A DNA stretch of 13,619 nt, from NCBI GenBank assembly GCA_017964755.1, contig JAGCRI010000061.1, forward strand, positions 1 to 13,619, in the 5' to 3' direction. Numbering within the stretch: the stretch's first letter is position 1; each line of letters opens with the position of its first letter. The notes beneath the pieces were generated by a model. The model saw only the letters and a program-made list of their open reading frames with translations. It was not told the DNA's origin and ran no database searches. The position numbers and the translations under genes are program-made. Below, piece after piece: positions 13,582 to 13,619 of this stretch. This DNA comes from Bacteroidales bacterium. GTDB taxonomy: Bacteria > Bacteroidota > Bacteroidia > Bacteroidales > WCHB1-69.

Positions 13582-13588
13582 TATATTT

Positions 13589-13617
13589 AATATATACGAT
13601 TTGCATAAAAATGTCAA
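13589..13617 (-). promoter_or_regulatory. Near-consensus sigma-A promoter of the leftward operon
   Basis: On the - strand TTGACA (13612-13617) is separated by 17 bp from TATATT (13589-13594), six of six and five of six consensus matches. Transcription should begin near 13581-13582, directly at the first base of the structured leader. The -35 sits two bases from the right window edge. Confidence 0.85.
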
Positions 13618-13619
13618 CA

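Noticed and set aside
1..13619. Inverted terminal repeats at the window ends
   Set aside because: The reverse complement of the last bases (TGTTGACATTTT) does not match the first bases (GGGGTATGCCCC); no repeat is visible.
1..13619. tRNA genes, CRISPR arrays, integrase or insertion sequences
   Set aside because: None seen; no cloverleaf-like stretch, no spaced repeats, no recombinase motifs.

Overview
This window is almost certainly most of the genome of a very small, linear, protein-primed podovirus of the phi29 type (Salasmaviridae/Picovirinae-like). It carries recognisable counterparts of phi29 gp16 (packaging ATPase), gp2 (protein-primed family B DNA polymerase), gp5 (single-stranded DNA-binding protein), gp8 (major capsid protein), gp9 (tail knob), gp10 (portal), gp11 (lower collar) and the lysozyme half of gp13, plus a tail appendage and a gp3-like terminal protein placed by context. 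Strong GGAGG-type ribosome sites, sigma-A style promoters, a BhlA/UviB-like membrane protein and a CW_7 wall-binding domain point to a Gram-positive (Bacillota) host, plausibly a gut Clostridia-type bacterium; the host itself is inference.

Layout. The left unit (about 1-5280, + strand) holds three small unknown genes (118, 30 and 84 aa), the packaging ATPase, a 190-aa putative terminal protein, the DNA polymerase, a 115-aa unknown gene, and the gp5-like SSB behind a structured leader. The right unit (13619 down to 5321, - strand) starts at a near-consensus promoter at the window edge, runs through a 166-nt highly structured leader, then holin-like protein, CW_7 protein, scaffold-like protein, major capsid, tail knob in two pieces, tail lysozyme, portal, lower collar, a small NLDW-anchor protein and a large tail appendage with an NlpC/P60-like core. 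The two units converge on one strong bidirectional terminator at 5283-5315.

How it works together. Terminal protein, polymerase and SSB would copy the linear DNA from its protein-capped ends. Capsid, scaffold-like protein, portal, collar, knob and appendage build the virion. The ATPase packages the DNA, and the lysozyme and NlpC/P60-like domain open the wall. No inverted terminal repeats are visible, so the true ends (origins) are probably just outside the window. The most interesting unexplained element is the leader at 13455-13581, which can fold as two consecutive branched RNA domains and is a candidate packaging-RNA (pRNA) analogue. Other unusual points are a tail knob gene split in two, an orphan CW_7 wall-binding protein, and a shared N-terminal anchor on two tail proteins.
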